Positions 26,280 to 35,306 of a DNA stretch of 55,781 nucleotides are shown in pieces. This DNA is from Bacilli bacterium. Lineage in GTDB: Bacteria; Bacillota_I; Bacilli_A; RF39; UBA660. The notes beneath the pieces were generated by a model. It did not search any database and was not told the origin of the DNA. It was given only the letters and a program-made list of their open reading frames with translations. The DNA lies in contig JAFQQQ010000008.1 of NCBI GenBank assembly GCA_017410525.1, positions 1 through 55,781 on the forward strand, written 5' to 3'. A program made the translations under genes and the position numbers. Positions within the stretch are counted from its first letter, which is position 1. Each line of letters starts with the position of its first letter.

Positions 26280-26355
26280 ATAAACCTCCAGTTTTAATAA
26301 TATTTTACTACTTTAATATTATTACACTCTTATATGTCGAAATATGATGAATAAA

Positions 26356-26384
26356 AAAGATCTTTAAAACTCATAAAGATCTTT
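26356..26384 (-). terminator. Terminator after the hybrid kinase gene
   Basis: AAAGATCTTTA and TAAAGATCTTT (26356-26366, 26374-26384) pair perfectly over 11 bp and are followed by T-rich sequence on the minus strand. Confidence 0.75.
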
Positions 26385-26423
26385 AAAAAATATTAATAGA
26401 ATTTTACTCTATATTTTTTATAA

Positions 26424-28538
26424 TTATTTTTCTTTTAAAAACTTCTTTAATACTCTAGATAATTCTACTTTATCTATTGGTTTAGATATATAATCATTAA
26501 AACCGCTTGCTAAATATTTTTCTTTTTGTCCTTCCATAGCATCTGCAGTAAGTACTACTATTGGCGTGTTAAAATTTTCTATTTCTTTTAATTTATTCAT
26601 AGTTGTTGTACCATCTAATCCAGGCATCATTTGATCCATTAATATTAAATCAAAATTATTTTGTTCTTTGACAAGTCCTATACATTCTTCTCCACTTTGT
26701 AAAAGTGTGATATCAAGTTCATATGCTGTTAATAATCTATTTGTAACTTTTAAATTTAGTTCATTATCATCTACTATTAATACTTTTTTGCCTTTTAAAC
26801 TAAATTCTTCAGCAATCTTATTGTTGTGCATCATCTCTCTTACTTTATTATCTTCAACTATTTTTTGCATAAATGTAGTTGTAACTTTAGTAAACTGTCC
26901 TACTTTGCTTTCTATTTCTAGTTTACCGTCTAATAACTTCATTAGGTTTTTGACTGCACTTATACCTTTATTAGAATTATCGTTCATAATAGTATTTAAT
27001 TTATCTTCTTCAATACCGCTTCCAGAATCTATTACTTCTACGATTAATTTAACTTTATCAAAAACTTTTTCTCCTCTAACATTTATATCTATAACACCTT
27101 CATCTGTATATTTAATAGCATTATTTATTATTTCATCTAAAGCCTTTACTATCCTTCTAGCATCACCAAATAATATAACAGGTAGATTATTGTCCATGTT
27201 AATATTTATTTTAATAGGTTTTTCCCCTTTATATTCTTTAGCATTCATTTCTACTCTTTTAAACATTTTTAAAAGACTATATTGGGTTTCATTTTTTTGT
27301 ATAATTCTTCTTTCTATTTTAGATATATCTAATAAATCATCTATTATATATAGCATCTCATTAGAAGAATCGTTAATATTTTTTATATCTTCTTTAATAC
27401 TATCTTCTAAAGTTTCGTGTAATAACGAATCGCTTAACCCAACTATATTGGTTAAAGGTGTTCTTATTTCTCTAGATATTGTAGAAATTAATTCTGTTTT
27501 AGTTTTATTCATTAACTTAGCATCATTTAAAGCATTTTGTAGCATTACATTTTGCTCTCTAATACTTTCAGCACTCTCAGTAACATTCTTAGTTAAAATA
27601 GATACCACATTTTTTTGTCTAGCAGTTATAAAGAATATTGTACTTTCTAACCAAGTATTATTTTTTACTTCATTACCTATTCTATATCTAATAACCACAC
27701 TATCTAATTCATATTTAGTAAAGTGTTCTTTAAGTGATTCTATGTTTAAATTAGAATAAACTAATTCTCTATCGTTTTCATTTATATATTCTAAAAGTTT
27801 TTTTAATTCTTCTGTATATTTACCCCGTTTTTCTTCACCAAAATATAAGTTATCTTTCTTAAAATACTTTAATTCATAAGAATTGAGTGTTAAATTTATG
27901 TTCATTTCTAAATCGTAAGACTTAGTTGTTATTTGATTTAAAATACTTTCATGAGATTTTATATCTGCCGCTTGAGATATTAGAAGGTGCTGTCTTTTAT
28001 GTTCTTTAGTAGCATCTAATATTCTTATAACATAGTACTCTTCATTTTTTTCTTTATAAACAAATATCTTAACTTTTATCCACATCTCATGATTATATTT
28101 AGGATTATCATATGCAATCATTTGACTTACATATTCTGTATTTCTATCCCAACTATTTAATTCATTTTTTATTGTGGGAATATTGATTACTCTAAATACA
28201 ATATCCTCTTCACTTTTATTACCTATATTTATACCTAATACTTCTTCAACATTTTTTGATAAATAAACTACTTTTTTACTTTTAGCATGTACTAAAATGT
28301 AAACAGAATCTGGACTTTGTACTAAAGAATTGAATAGTTTATCTTTAGAGGTAAAATCTATTTTATTTATTTTTAAAGCAAATCTAAGTATTATTATTCC
28401 TATAATAAATATTAAAAATAACATTATATAATCAAGTAATATATATTCATGAAAAATATCAGTAAACATACGCAATCCAGAATATATTAAAACTACTATT
28501 ATAAGTACACTTATTATTATCCCTTTTTTATCTTTCAT
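26424..28538 (-). CDS. Hybrid sensor histidine kinase/receiver protein with His-to-Arg change in the H-box
   Basis: A 704-aa membrane protein. Two membrane helices (about 8-26 and 36-54) are followed by a PAS-like region (about 70-180), a second possible sensor region and a dimerisation helix. The helix reads STISREIRTPLTNIVG where the family has S-H-E-I/L-R-T-P, so the phospho-accepting His is Arg (residue 356, codon 27471-27473). The ATPase domain keeps the N-box DEIINNAIKYT and G1 box DSGSGIEED. A C-terminal receiver (about 580-700) is intact: VDDNELN, phospho-acceptor Asp in LILMDQMMPGLDG, LTADA and SKPID. It is unlikely to autophosphorylate. It may act as a ligand-responsive scaffold, accept phosphate at its receiver from another kinase, or act as a phosphatase. 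It is monocistronic. Confidence 0.85.
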   Translation of the reverse strand: MKDKKGIIISVLIIVVLIYSGLRMFTDIFHEYILLDYIMLFLIFIIGIIILRFALKINKIDFTSKDKLFNSLVQSPDSVYILVHAKSKKVVYLSKNVEEVLGINIGNKSEEDIVFRVINIPTIKNELNSWDRNTEYVSQMIAYDNPKYNHEMWIKVKIFVYKEKNEEYYVIRILDATKEHKRQHLLISQAADIKSHESILNQITTKSYDLEMNINLTLNSYELKYFKKDNLYFGEEKRGKYTEELKKLLEYINENDRELVYSNLNIESLKEHFTKYELDSVVIRYRIGNEVKNNTWLESTIFFITARQKNVVSILTKNVTESAESIREQNVMLQNALNDAKLMNKTKTELISTISREIRTPLTNIVGLSDSLLHETLEDSIKEDIKNINDSSNEMLYIIDDLLDISKIERRIIQKNETQYSLLKMFKRVEMNAKEYKGEKPIKININMDNNLPVILFGDARRIVKALDEIINNAIKYTDEGVIDINVRGEKVFDKVKLIVEVIDSGSGIEEDKLNTIMNDNSNKGISAVKNLMKLLDGKLEIESKVGQFTKVTTTFMQKIVEDNKVREMMHNNKIAEEFSLKGKKVLIVDDNELNLKVTNRLLTAYELDITLLQSGEECIGLVKEQNNFDLILMDQMMPGLDGTTTMNKLKEIENFNTPIVVLTADAMEGQKEKYLASGFNDYISKPIDKVELSRVLKKFLKEK

Positions 28539-28809
28539 AACTACCTCCTAGTCTAGATACATTATAACACAGTTTTACTAATTTGTATATAAAAGAATTA
28601 TTGATTTATTATCTCCAAATTATCTAATTTTTCCATCTTGTATGTTTTTAACTAAGTACTTTAAACTCGCTTCCAGCTTACTCTATATATAAGATTCTCT
28701 ATTTTTATTTCTTCTAACATAATTACTCATTTTAGCAATTATATTAATAGAACATGTCTAAAATAAAATCAAAAGACAGTTTTTCCTTTTCTTCATATAA
28801 AAATTCAAA
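28539..28809. other. Gene-poor gap of about 270 bases
   Basis: No convincing gene. On the minus strand a TATAAT box (about 28563-28568) and AGGAGG precede the kinase gene. Further upstream are short minus-strand frames: a 12-codon ORF starting near 28797, and MSNYVRRNKNRESYI followed by a stop and, in another frame, a Lys/Leu-rich stretch. They may be debris of a broken small gene, but nothing is recognisable. Confidence 0.4.
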
Positions 28810-28833
28810 AAAATAAGTCAAAAGACTTATTTT
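28806..28833 (-). terminator. Terminator after SASP gene 1
   Basis: AAAATAAGTC (28810-28819) and GACTTATTTT (28824-28833) pair around AAAA and are followed by T-rich sequence on the minus strand. It overlaps the stop codon. Confidence 0.7.
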
Positions 28834-29030
28834 GTTCTATTATTAACATTAGCATAGTACTGCTTACCTAAATTAACTAATCTTTTAGTCATTTCTCCAC
28901 CGACAGTACCATTTAATCTACTTGATGTATCTGCTCCTAGTTGTATTCCAAGTTCTCTTGCAACTTCATATTTTAAATTTTCAACTGCTTGTTTAGATCC
29001 AGGAACTATTAATTTGTTTGTGTTGATCAT
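28827..29030 (-). CDS. Alpha/beta-type small acid-soluble spore protein, copy 1
   Basis: A 67-aa member of the alpha/beta SASP family, which coats and protects DNA in the dormant spore. Family features: NKLIVPGSKQAVENLKYEVA at the N-terminus and the DNA-contacting GxVGGEMTKRLV (here NGTVGGEMTKRLVNLG) near the C-terminus. At the germination-protease site this copy reads YEVAREL, while copy 2 has the classical YEIASEL. The ATG at 29030 follows GAGGTGAG; the longer frame to 29066 has no ribosome site. A CATACTA (29072-29078) upstream matches the SigG -10 consensus, but no good SigG -35 is visible. Confidence 0.93.
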   Translation of the reverse strand: MINTNKLIVPGSKQAVENLKYEVARELGIQLGADTSSRLNGTVGGEMTKRLVNLGKQYYANVNNRTK

Positions 29031-29071
29031 ATATCTCACCTCATTATTATTATTTGTAAAAAACAATTTAT

Positions 29072-29078
29072 TAGTATG
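29072..29078 (-). promoter_or_regulatory. SigG-like -10 element (CATACTA) of SASP gene 1
   Basis: On the minus strand CATACTA stands about 42 bases before the ATG, equal to the -10 consensus of forespore SigG promoters. The -35 position at 17-18 bp has TTTTCC/TTTTTC, a poor match to TGMATA, so this is partial support only. Confidence 0.4.
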
Positions 29079-29187
29079 AGAGTTTCTTCCAATTAGGAAA
29101 AATTAAACAAACTAGCATTTGCTAAACTACTAATTTCTACTATTAATATTATTTACTATTTAGATAAAAATAATAAAGGGAAAGCGT

Positions 29188-29250
29188 TATCCATTTTCTT
29201 ATTTCTTATAAAAAAAGATAGCACTTTATTTGCTATCCATTTTCTTATTT
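29188..29250. repeat. 17-bp direct repeat flanking the SASP gene 2 terminator
   Basis: TATCCATTTTCTTATTT occurs at 29188-29204 and again at 29234-29250. The second copy overlaps the 3' end of SASP gene 2. It is probably a small local duplication. Confidence 0.6.
29210..29237 (-). terminator. Terminator after SASP gene 2
   Basis: GATAGCA (29217-29223) and TGCTATC (29231-29237) pair. On the minus strand the hairpin is followed by TTTTTTT. Confidence 0.75.
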
Positions 29251-29451
29251 TGTATAAGTGCTTCCACCTAAATGTTGTTCACCCATTTGAACTAATCTCT
29301 TAGTGATTTCTCCTCCAACTGAACCATTAGCTCTTGAAGTAGCATCAGGACCTAAGTTAACTCCTAATTCACTAGCGATTTCATATTTCATTTTATCGAT
29401 TGCTTGTTTAGCTCCAGGTACAACCATTTTATTAGTTGATTTATTATTCAT
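29245..29451 (-). CDS. Alpha/beta-type small acid-soluble spore protein, copy 2
   Basis: A 68-aa spore DNA-binding protein: [20 protein letters not shown], the germination-protease site [28 protein letters not shown], and a short HLGGSTYTK tail. It is closest to the Bacillus SspA/SspB pattern. The ATG at 29451 has GGAGGTGAAAATA directly upstream, so the longer frame to 29505 is rejected. It has its own terminator and lies between thiI and SASP copy 1, all on the minus strand. The pair of SASP genes is the strongest evidence in the window that the organism forms spores. Confidence 0.95.
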   Translation of the reverse strand: MNNKSTNKMVVPGAKQAIDKMKYEIASELGVNLGPDATSRANGSVGGEITKRLVQMGEQHLGGSTYTK

Positions 29452-29528
29452 TATTTTCACCTCCTGTACATTTATAATTTGTGTACAAAAGGTTTTTTTA
29501 TACAATTTTATTTTGGAAATTTTTTCTA

Positions 29529-30701
29529 TTATAAATATTCGTTATTTTCTTCTTGCTCTAAATTAATTATAACTTCTATATTATTTATACATTCATTAAT
29601 TAATGTTTCATAATCAAAATTAGATTCGTATAAAATACACTTATTTAAATGTGGATTTATTACTGGATGAGTTGGTAAAAATATTGTACAACAATCTTCA
29701 TAAGGTAATATACTTGTCTCATATGTATTTATTTTTTTAGATATATCTATTATTTCTATTTTATCCATACATGCAACAGGTCTAATTACTGGAAAATTGG
29801 TTACACTATTAATAACACTCATACTAGTTAAAGTTTGACTTGCTACTTGACCAATAGATTCTCCATTTATTATAACTTTACACTTATTTTTTAAACTTAA
29901 TCTTTCAGCTATTCTATACATCATTCTTCTCATAATAGTAATTACATAACTATCTGGAACATTCTTATATATAGCTTCTTGTAATTTAGTAAATGGTACT
30001 ACATTAACTTTTATATTACCAGAATATTCATTTATTATACTAGCTAATTTTATAACTTTATTTTTAGCTTGAACGCTTGTATGAGGTGGTGATTCAAAAT
30101 ATAAGCACTCCAAATCTACTCCTCTTTTTAAAGATAAATATCCAGCTACAGGAGAATCTATTCCTCCACTAAGCATTAACATGCCTTTACCTTGAACACC
30201 TACAGGATATCCACCTATTCCCTTTATTTCATTAGTATAAATAAATGTCCCTTCTACTCTTATTTCTATTTTCACTTCAATGTCAGGATTATGTACATCT
30301 ACCTTACAAGGAATATTCTTTAATACATGACCACCTATTATATTATTAAAATCCATACTATGTATTTCAAAAGATTTATCTGCTCTTTTTGTGTTTATTT
30401 TAAAAGTTTTAAAGTTTTCTTTATTTAATAAATCTAATACTTTAGCTTTTATATCTTCAATATTAGTATTTACTTTATGACATATAACTATACTATGTAT
30501 ACCAAATACTTTTTGTAATTTTTTTACTATTTCATAGGCATTATCGCATTCAATATACATTCTAACTCTGTCAAATCTTATACTAATATTTTCTCCTTTC
30601 AATATACATTTAACATTATTGGCAAGTAATTTAGTAAATGTATTTCTGTTTGCTTTTTTTGTAGTTAATTCACCATATTTAATTAATATTAAATTATTCA
30701 T
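29529..30701 (-). CDS. thiI: tRNA 4-thiouridine sulfurtransferase
   Basis: A 390-aa enzyme making 4-thiouridine at position 8 of tRNA and, in some bacteria, supplying sulfur for thiamine. The N-terminal ferredoxin-like and THUMP domains (about 1-165) begin [16 protein letters not shown]. The PP-loop [12 protein letters not shown] lies near 180-190. The C-terminal part has [12 protein letters not shown] with Cys residues. There is no rhodanese domain, as in Bacillus ThiI, where a cysteine desulfurase (NifZ/IscS-type, often adjacent) provides sulfur; none is adjacent here. The ATG at 30701 follows GGTGATTTTT. Confidence 0.93.
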   Translation of the reverse strand: MNNLILIKYGELTTKKANRNTFTKLLANNVKCILKGENISIRFDRVRMYIECDNAYEIVKKLQKVFGIHSIVICHKVNTNIEDIKAKVLDLLNKENFKTFKINTKRADKSFEIHSMDFNNIIGGHVLKNIPCKVDVHNPDIEVKIEIRVEGTFIYTNEIKGIGGYPVGVQGKGMLMLSGGIDSPVAGYLSLKRGVDLECLYFESPPHTSVQAKNKVIKLASIINEYSGNIKVNVVPFTKLQEAIYKNVPDSYVITIMRRMMYRIAERLSLKNKCKVIINGESIGQVASQTLTSMSVINSVTNFPVIRPVACMDKIEIIDISKKINTYETSILPYEDCCTIFLPTHPVINPHLNKCILYESNFDYETLINECINNIEVIINLEQEENNEYL

Positions 30702-30752
30702 AAAAATCACCAAAAAGATTATATCATAATTTTTTAAATATTAAAATATTAT

Positions 30753-31481
30753 TTATTCACTAACTATAGTATCTAAATATCCTCCAAAGTAATAACTAGG
30801 CACACTACCTTCCATTATTTTCATAATTATTGGTACATCTACATTTAATATAGTATTAGAAGAAACAAAGGGCATAAGTATTTTAACTTCTGCTTCTATA
30901 TTTATATTTACTTTTATTAAAGCATTATTTATTCCATATGAATCAACACTCGTTGTAAGTTTGGCAAGTACATTGCCTATTAAACTCATTTTTATAGGTA
31001 TTTTAGGTAGTATATTACTTAATAAAGTATTATTAAAAATAATACCACTTGGCAACTCATATATTATTCCATTTTTTAATTTTTGATTATCATAGTTACT
31101 AAGATTTAATTTATCTACTTCTCCCTTTTCTAAATATTTTAAATTTTGCTCCACTGACTTAGAAGAATTAACTAATATTTTATTTACTTCGTTAGAATTA
31201 AAATCTATACTTTGTATGTCTCCATTAGAGTCTTTTAAAGTTATAAATAGATCATCCATATTTATATTGTTTGTTATTTCTTGTGTAACAGTATTACTAA
31301 TAATATTAGATACTATTTTTTTTGTTTCTATTTCACTATAACTTATAAATTGTGGGAGTGCTTTTTCATTAAATATTTTAAATATATAAATAATACTGAC
31401 AATAAGTAAAATAACTATAAATATCATTTTATTTACAAACTTATTTTTTTTGTGCTTATATTTTTTTAATCTCATCCTCAT
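30753..31481 (-). CDS. yunB: Sporulation protein YunB
   Basis: A 242-aa single-pass membrane protein: basic N-terminus, membrane helix at about 18-36, then the conserved YunB start (YSEIETKKIVSNIISNTV). The DIQSIDFNSNEVNKIL middle and the ending LPSGIIFNNTLLSNILPKIPIKMSLIGNV ... GINNALIKVNINIEAEVKILMPFVSS also match. In B. subtilis yunB is a SigE-dependent mother-cell gene needed for efficient sporulation; its biochemistry is not known. It lies upstream of thiI and divergent from the CBS gene. The exact start is uncertain because no clear ribosome site precedes the first ATGs. Confidence 0.85.
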   Translation of the reverse strand: MRMRLKKYKHKKNKFVNKMIFIVILLIVSIIYIFKIFNEKALPQFISYSEIETKKIVSNIISNTVTQEITNNINMDDLFITLKDSNGDIQSIDFNSNEVNKILVNSSKSVEQNLKYLEKGEVDKLNLSNYDNQKLKNGIIYELPSGIIFNNTLLSNILPKIPIKMSLIGNVLAKLTTSVDSYGINNALIKVNINIEAEVKILMPFVSSNTILNVDVPIIMKIMEGSVPSYYFGGYLDTIVSE

Positions 31482-31545
31482 ATTAAATAATATGAATTAA
31501 CTGTATAAAATATATAGTTTAATCAATAATATAAATGGTGATTAT

Positions 31546-31995
31546 ATGATAAAAGATATTATGAGTAAAAAAATTATTTTTAGTAATATAGATAGTTCTA
31601 TTAAAGATGTGTCTAGTTTAATGAAAAAGAATAATATAGGATTTATTCCTATTAAAGAAAAAGATCACTATGCAGGAGTGATTACTGATAGAGATATATG
31701 TTTATCTATACCTACTTTAAAAAGTATTAATGATAGTGTGAAATCTTATATAAGCAATAATATAGTTTGTATAGGTGTTAATGATGATATAGAAACTGCT
31801 TTAAAGCTTATGGGTAAATATAAGGTTAAAAGATTGCTTGTAAAGGAAAAAGATAATACTATTGGAGTATTATCTCTATCTGATATATTAAATTATACTA
31901 ATGATAATAATTTAATTGATACTTATAAGAGTATATTTTATATACATGATAATCAAAATAAATTCACACCTGAAGTAGATGATTTCTATTTATAA
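31546..31995 (+). CDS. Tandem CBS-domain protein
   Basis: A 149-aa protein made of two CBS repeats: KDIMSKKIIFSNIDSSIKDV ... GVITDRDICLS (about 3-58) and VKSYISNNIVCIGVNDDIETA ... GVLSLSDILNY (about 65-122), followed by a short tail. Such Bateman modules bind adenine nucleotides and sense energy state. Similar stand-alone proteins occur widely in Firmicutes. GGTGATT stands before the ATG. It is divergent from yunB and convergent with the zinc-ribbon gene, whose stop codon adjoins. Confidence 0.82.
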   Translation: MIKDIMSKKIIFSNIDSSIKDVSSLMKKNNIGFIPIKEKDHYAGVITDRDICLSIPTLKSINDSVKSYISNNIVCIGVNDDIETALKLMGKYKVKRLLVKEKDNTIGVLSLSDILNYTNDNNLIDTYKSIFYIHDNQNKFTPEVDDFYL

Positions 31996-33630
31996 TTATT
32001 CTATAACACTTTTTTCTAAAAAACCACTTGTTTTAGTTTTAATGTCATAATAATATTCAATGCCTGTATAACCGCTCTCTACTGGCATTTTTTTGTCTTC
32101 TATTATTACACTAATTCTATCATCTATTTTTCTTGTTAAATTATAATAGAATACATTAGTGTTATCATCCCATACCTTTTCAAAAGTAACATACTCTTTA
32201 TCTTCTATATCCAAGAAAATTAAGTTGTTATCTTTTATAGCGACCACAAAATCTTCATATAGACCAAGCACTTTGTCATAAGTTTTACTATTTATTTGAA
32301 TATTCAATTCTTTATCATATATTTTAAAACTATTTTCAGTAGATAATAAGAAATTATCTTCTCCTATAATAAAATTTGTATATTCTTTTCCGTCAAAAAG
32401 TGCTTTACCATTACTATTATATATTTTATATTTATTATTTGAAGTTAAAGTAGTTATATAAACTATTTTATTTTTTTCTTTAAAAGACAAAATACTTTCT
32501 TTTATTGTATAACTAACATTACCTGTTTTTAAATTAACAAATTCATTTTTGTTATTATTAACTAATATTGCATAATTATATTTATACATTATCGTTGGAT
32601 CAAAACCCATGTCTTCAGGCAATAAGAATCCATTTATGTTTTTTAATGTTTTTCCTGTTTGAACATTATATATATTATTTGTATTTTCTATATTATAAAT
32701 AATTCCGTATAACGTATTATTATGGACTAACATATCGTATTCATTATTTAATTTAAAAGGTCCAAAAATTAAAGAATCATTTACGTAATCATATAAATAA
32801 TATTCTTTTTCTTCTTCTATCAACACATATTTATCATAAGCATCTATATAGGTACACTCTTCTGTTTTACAAGTAACTGTTCCAGCAAGCGTAGAAGAAG
32901 TTTCATTTATACCTGTATAAACTATAAATCCACTATACTCTAGTTTATATACATTAACTTTTTTACCTTCTTTTATCTCTTCTTTTAGAGTTCCATATGT
33001 ATAATTAGTCTTTTTATTATCTACTTTACACCCCGACAAATATATACTACCATCTTTGTAAACATTATGAATAGAACAATCCACTTCATATCTATCATAA
33101 TCTATTTTTTCTAGTATATATTGCCAAGTTGGAATTTCTTCATTTTCATCTAAATATTCTTCTATAATATCAGTAATATTATCTCCATAAGCATTTATTA
33201 CTTTTTCATAATCAATAACTACTTCTCTATTTTCTTCTGGCTTTTCTTTAATCAAAAGTGATACTAATAAAATAATTATACCTATTAAAAAAGCAGAAAC
33301 TACACTAATAGCTAAAATTAATTTCTTTTTATTGATATTTTCTTTTTTAGGTCTTTCTATTATTCCTTCTTGTTTCTCTTGATTATTAGTTTTTAAAACA
33401 ATGTTTTTATCTTCTAATACTTCTTGTTTTTCTATTTCTTCTGCTACTAACTTATCTAGATTAATTAATTCCTTAGTATTTTCTAAATCATTTAAACTTT
33501 TTTGTTCTTCTATCAATTGTTCTAATACTTGAACTTCACTTTTAGAAGGAAACTTCTTTAAATATTTTTTACAATCATTACAAAATATTTCTATTTCTTC
33601 TATTTCGCTACCGCATCTATTGCACTTCAT
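31996..33630 (-). CDS. Zinc-ribbon membrane protein with large extracytoplasmic domain, 544 aa
   Basis: The N-terminus has a zinc ribbon (CNRCGSEIEEIEIFCNDC), then a Glu/Lys-rich coiled-coil-like cytoplasmic stretch and one membrane helix (about 102-124). An extracytoplasmic region of about 415 residues has repeated short beta motifs (YDKYVLIEEEKEYYLYDYV, KIYNSNGKALFDGKEYTNF) that look like a propeller. It is reminiscent of WG-repeat or YvbJ-like proteins, but no definite family is recognised. The ATG at 33630 follows AAGGGG and overlaps the RDD gene by 14 bases, so the two are translationally coupled and probably work together in the membrane. Confidence 0.6.
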   Translation of the reverse strand: MKCNRCGSEIEEIEIFCNDCKKYLKKFPSKSEVQVLEQLIEEQKSLNDLENTKELINLDKLVAEEIEKQEVLEDKNIVLKTNNQEKQEGIIERPKKENINKKKLILAISVVSAFLIGIIILLVSLLIKEKPEENREVVIDYEKVINAYGDNITDIIEEYLDENEEIPTWQYILEKIDYDRYEVDCSIHNVYKDGSIYLSGCKVDNKKTNYTYGTLKEEIKEGKKVNVYKLEYSGFIVYTGINETSSTLAGTVTCKTEECTYIDAYDKYVLIEEEKEYYLYDYVNDSLIFGPFKLNNEYDMLVHNNTLYGIIYNIENTNNIYNVQTGKTLKNINGFLLPEDMGFDPTIMYKYNYAILVNNNKNEFVNLKTGNVSYTIKESILSFKEKNKIVYITTLTSNNKYKIYNSNGKALFDGKEYTNFIIGEDNFLLSTENSFKIYDKELNIQINSKTYDKVLGLYEDFVVAIKDNNLIFLDIEDKEYVTFEKVWDDNTNVFYYNLTRKIDDRISVIIEDKKMPVESGYTGIEYYYDIKTKTSGFLEKSVIE

Positions 33631-34297
33631 ATTTTTCCCCTTCATAAATTACTTTTGTATTTGCTACATAATCTTGCAATCCTCTGTGATCTTTAGTAAA
33701 TCCCATCATAAATATTATAGCTGTTTCTATTGCGTAATTAATCACATATATTATTTTGTTATAAATTAAATAATTGCTTTTAGATAGTGCAAATATCATT
33801 ATTATACTTAATGTATTTATTAAAACACTATTTAATATTAAACTTCTAATTAAATAATTTAATATACCTAATTTTTTATCGTTTTTACTAATTATCCTTA
33901 ATTTCATTATTTTTTTACCTATAGTTTGTCCATTAAAATAATATTGTATTACTACAAAATATAATAATATTACAAGTATACTAACTATTGTAGCAACAAT
34001 AGAAAGCTTAATAAGTTTATAATTATAATTTACATTATCTTCATTAAAACTATCATTTAATTTTTCTAATTTAATGTCATACTCTTGTTCTGTTATTGCT
34101 TCATATTCTAAAGCATCTTGCAGATTTATTTTTTCACTTTCATATTTATCAGATATATTTTCATATTCTTTATATGTATCCATATATTTATTATAATTTT
34201 TATTTATTAGTGTATTTGAAGTTATTAAAGAAGAAATTATCGATACAATTAATATATCTATCGCATAAGCAACAAATCTTTTTATAACTATTTTCAT
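33617..34297 (-). CDS. RDD-family membrane protein
   Basis: A 226-aa integral membrane protein. The first helix contains KRFVAYAIDILIVSIISSLI with the R-x(n)-D pattern of the RDD family. A charged cytoplasmic or loop coiled coil follows (about 40-90). Further helices come after it, with FNGQTIGKKIMKLRIISKND, the second family signature, and KDHRGLQDYVANTKVIY at the end. The role of RDD proteins is mostly unknown; some exchange Na+ or H+. The start was moved from a GTG at 34306, which is part of AGGTGAG, to the ATG at 34297. It overlaps the zinc-ribbon membrane protein gene. Confidence 0.8.
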   Translation of the reverse strand: MKIVIKRFVAYAIDILIVSIISSLITSNTLINKNYNKYMDTYKEYENISDKYESEKINLQDALEYEAITEQEYDIKLEKLNDSFNEDNVNYNYKLIKLSIVATIVSILVILLYFVVIQYYFNGQTIGKKIMKLRIISKNDKKLGILNYLIRSLILNSVLINTLSIIMIFALSKSNYLIYNKIIYVINYAIETAIIFMMGFTKDHRGLQDYVANTKVIYEGEKYEVQ

Positions 34298-34393
34298 ATT
34301 ACTCACCTATCCTATTTACATTATATCATGCAACTTTGATAAAATTAATAGTAAATATTAAAATAAGTTCTACAATTTTTTTAGGAAGTTTGT

Positions 34394-34399
34394 TATAAT
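34394..34399 (+). promoter_or_regulatory. Extended -10 promoter of the sortase gene
   Basis: TGTTATAAT (TG at 34391-34392, TATAAT at 34394-34399) with no good -35, 20 bases before the ATG and followed by TTAGGAG. Confidence 0.5.
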
Positions 34400-34419
34400 A
34401 TAATTTAGGAGTTGAAAGT

Positions 34420-35280
34420 ATGGAAAATACATCAATCAATAAAAAAAGAAAAAAAAGGAGAATTAGGTGGAATAATGTTATTCTTCTTATGTTTATATTA
34501 ATATTTTTAACAATCCTTATTATTAGTTCAATTAAAATAATAGATTGGATAAAAGATTCAAAAAGTTCAGAAAAAGAAATTACTAATATACAAGAAAATA
34601 CTGAAGTTATTGAAATTGAAAATAATCAACAAACCGAAATAATAGAAACATTTGAAGACGAAAATGAAATACCTAAAACTAGTCCTTATTGGACATACAT
34701 TGAAATGAATCTAATAGATGTAGACTTTGCGGAATTAAAGAGAAAAAACAGTGATACTGCTGGATGGATTCAAGTTAATGGAACAAATATTAATTATCCA
34801 TATGTACAGACAAACAATAATGAATATTATTTAACACACAGTTTCGAGAAAAAAAAGAATAGTTCCGGTTGGGTATTTATGGATTATAGAAACAACAAAT
34901 ATGATTTTGATAAAAATACTATTATTTATGCACATGGCAGAATGAATAATACCATGTTTGGAACACTCAGAAAAATACTTAAAAATGGATGGTTAAATAA
35001 CACTAATAATCATGTTATAAAACTTTCAACTGAAACGGAAAATACATTATGGCAAGTATTTAGTGTTTATAAGATACCTACTACAAATGATTACATACAA
35101 GTTAATTTTGTTAATGATATAGATTTTGTTAATTTTGGGGAGATGCTAACAGCAAGAAGCAATTATAACTTTAATACCACTATTTCAGCAGAAGATAAAA
35201 TATTAACTTTATCTACTTGTTATGATGATAATGTTAAAATTGTATTACACGCAAAACTTATTAAAAGAGAAAAAAAATAA
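34420..35280 (+). CDS. srtB: Class B sortase
   Basis: A 286-aa transpeptidase attaching surface proteins to the wall. Strongly basic N-terminus (KKRKKRRIRW), membrane helix about 19-40, an acidic linker, then the sortase barrel. Class B features: AGWIQVNGTNINYPYVQTNNNEYYLTHSF, catalytic His in IIYAHGRMNNTMFG, catalytic Cys in LTLSTCYDD, and a late basic KREKK. Its likely substrate is nearby: the protein at 37494-38606 ends in an NPNTG sorting signal. It has its own promoter and a shared bidirectional terminator. Confidence 0.92.
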   Translation: MENTSINKKRKKRRIRWNNVILLMFILIFLTILIISSIKIIDWIKDSKSSEKEITNIQENTEVIEIENNQQTEIIETFEDENEIPKTSPYWTYIEMNLIDVDFAELKRKNSDTAGWIQVNGTNINYPYVQTNNNEYYLTHSFEKKKNSSGWVFMDYRNNKYDFDKNTIIYAHGRMNNTMFGTLRKILKNGWLNNTNNHVIKLSTETENTLWQVFSVYKIPTTNDYIQVNFVNDIDFVNFGEMLTARSNYNFNTTISAEDKILTLSTCYDDNVKIVLHAKLIKREKK

Positions 35281-35306
35281 ATGGAAAAATATTTCCATTT
35301 ATTTTT
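35275..35306. terminator. Bidirectional terminator between sortase and FtsW-like genes
   Basis: Arms 35275-35287 and 35292-35304 pair perfectly over 13 bp around AATA, with U-tracts in both directions. Confidence 0.85.

Noticed and set aside
26668-27759. 363-aa plus-strand ORF opposite the hybrid kinase
   Set aside because: It mirrors the kinase frame in AT-rich DNA; its Ser/Leu/Ile-rich product and lack of a ribosome site mark it as a shadow.
31487-31494. SigE/SigK-like -10 (CATATTAT) upstream of yunB
   Set aside because: It would put the transcription start at or inside the first ATG. With the AT-rich background the match is not convincing, although yunB is SigE-dependent in Bacillus.
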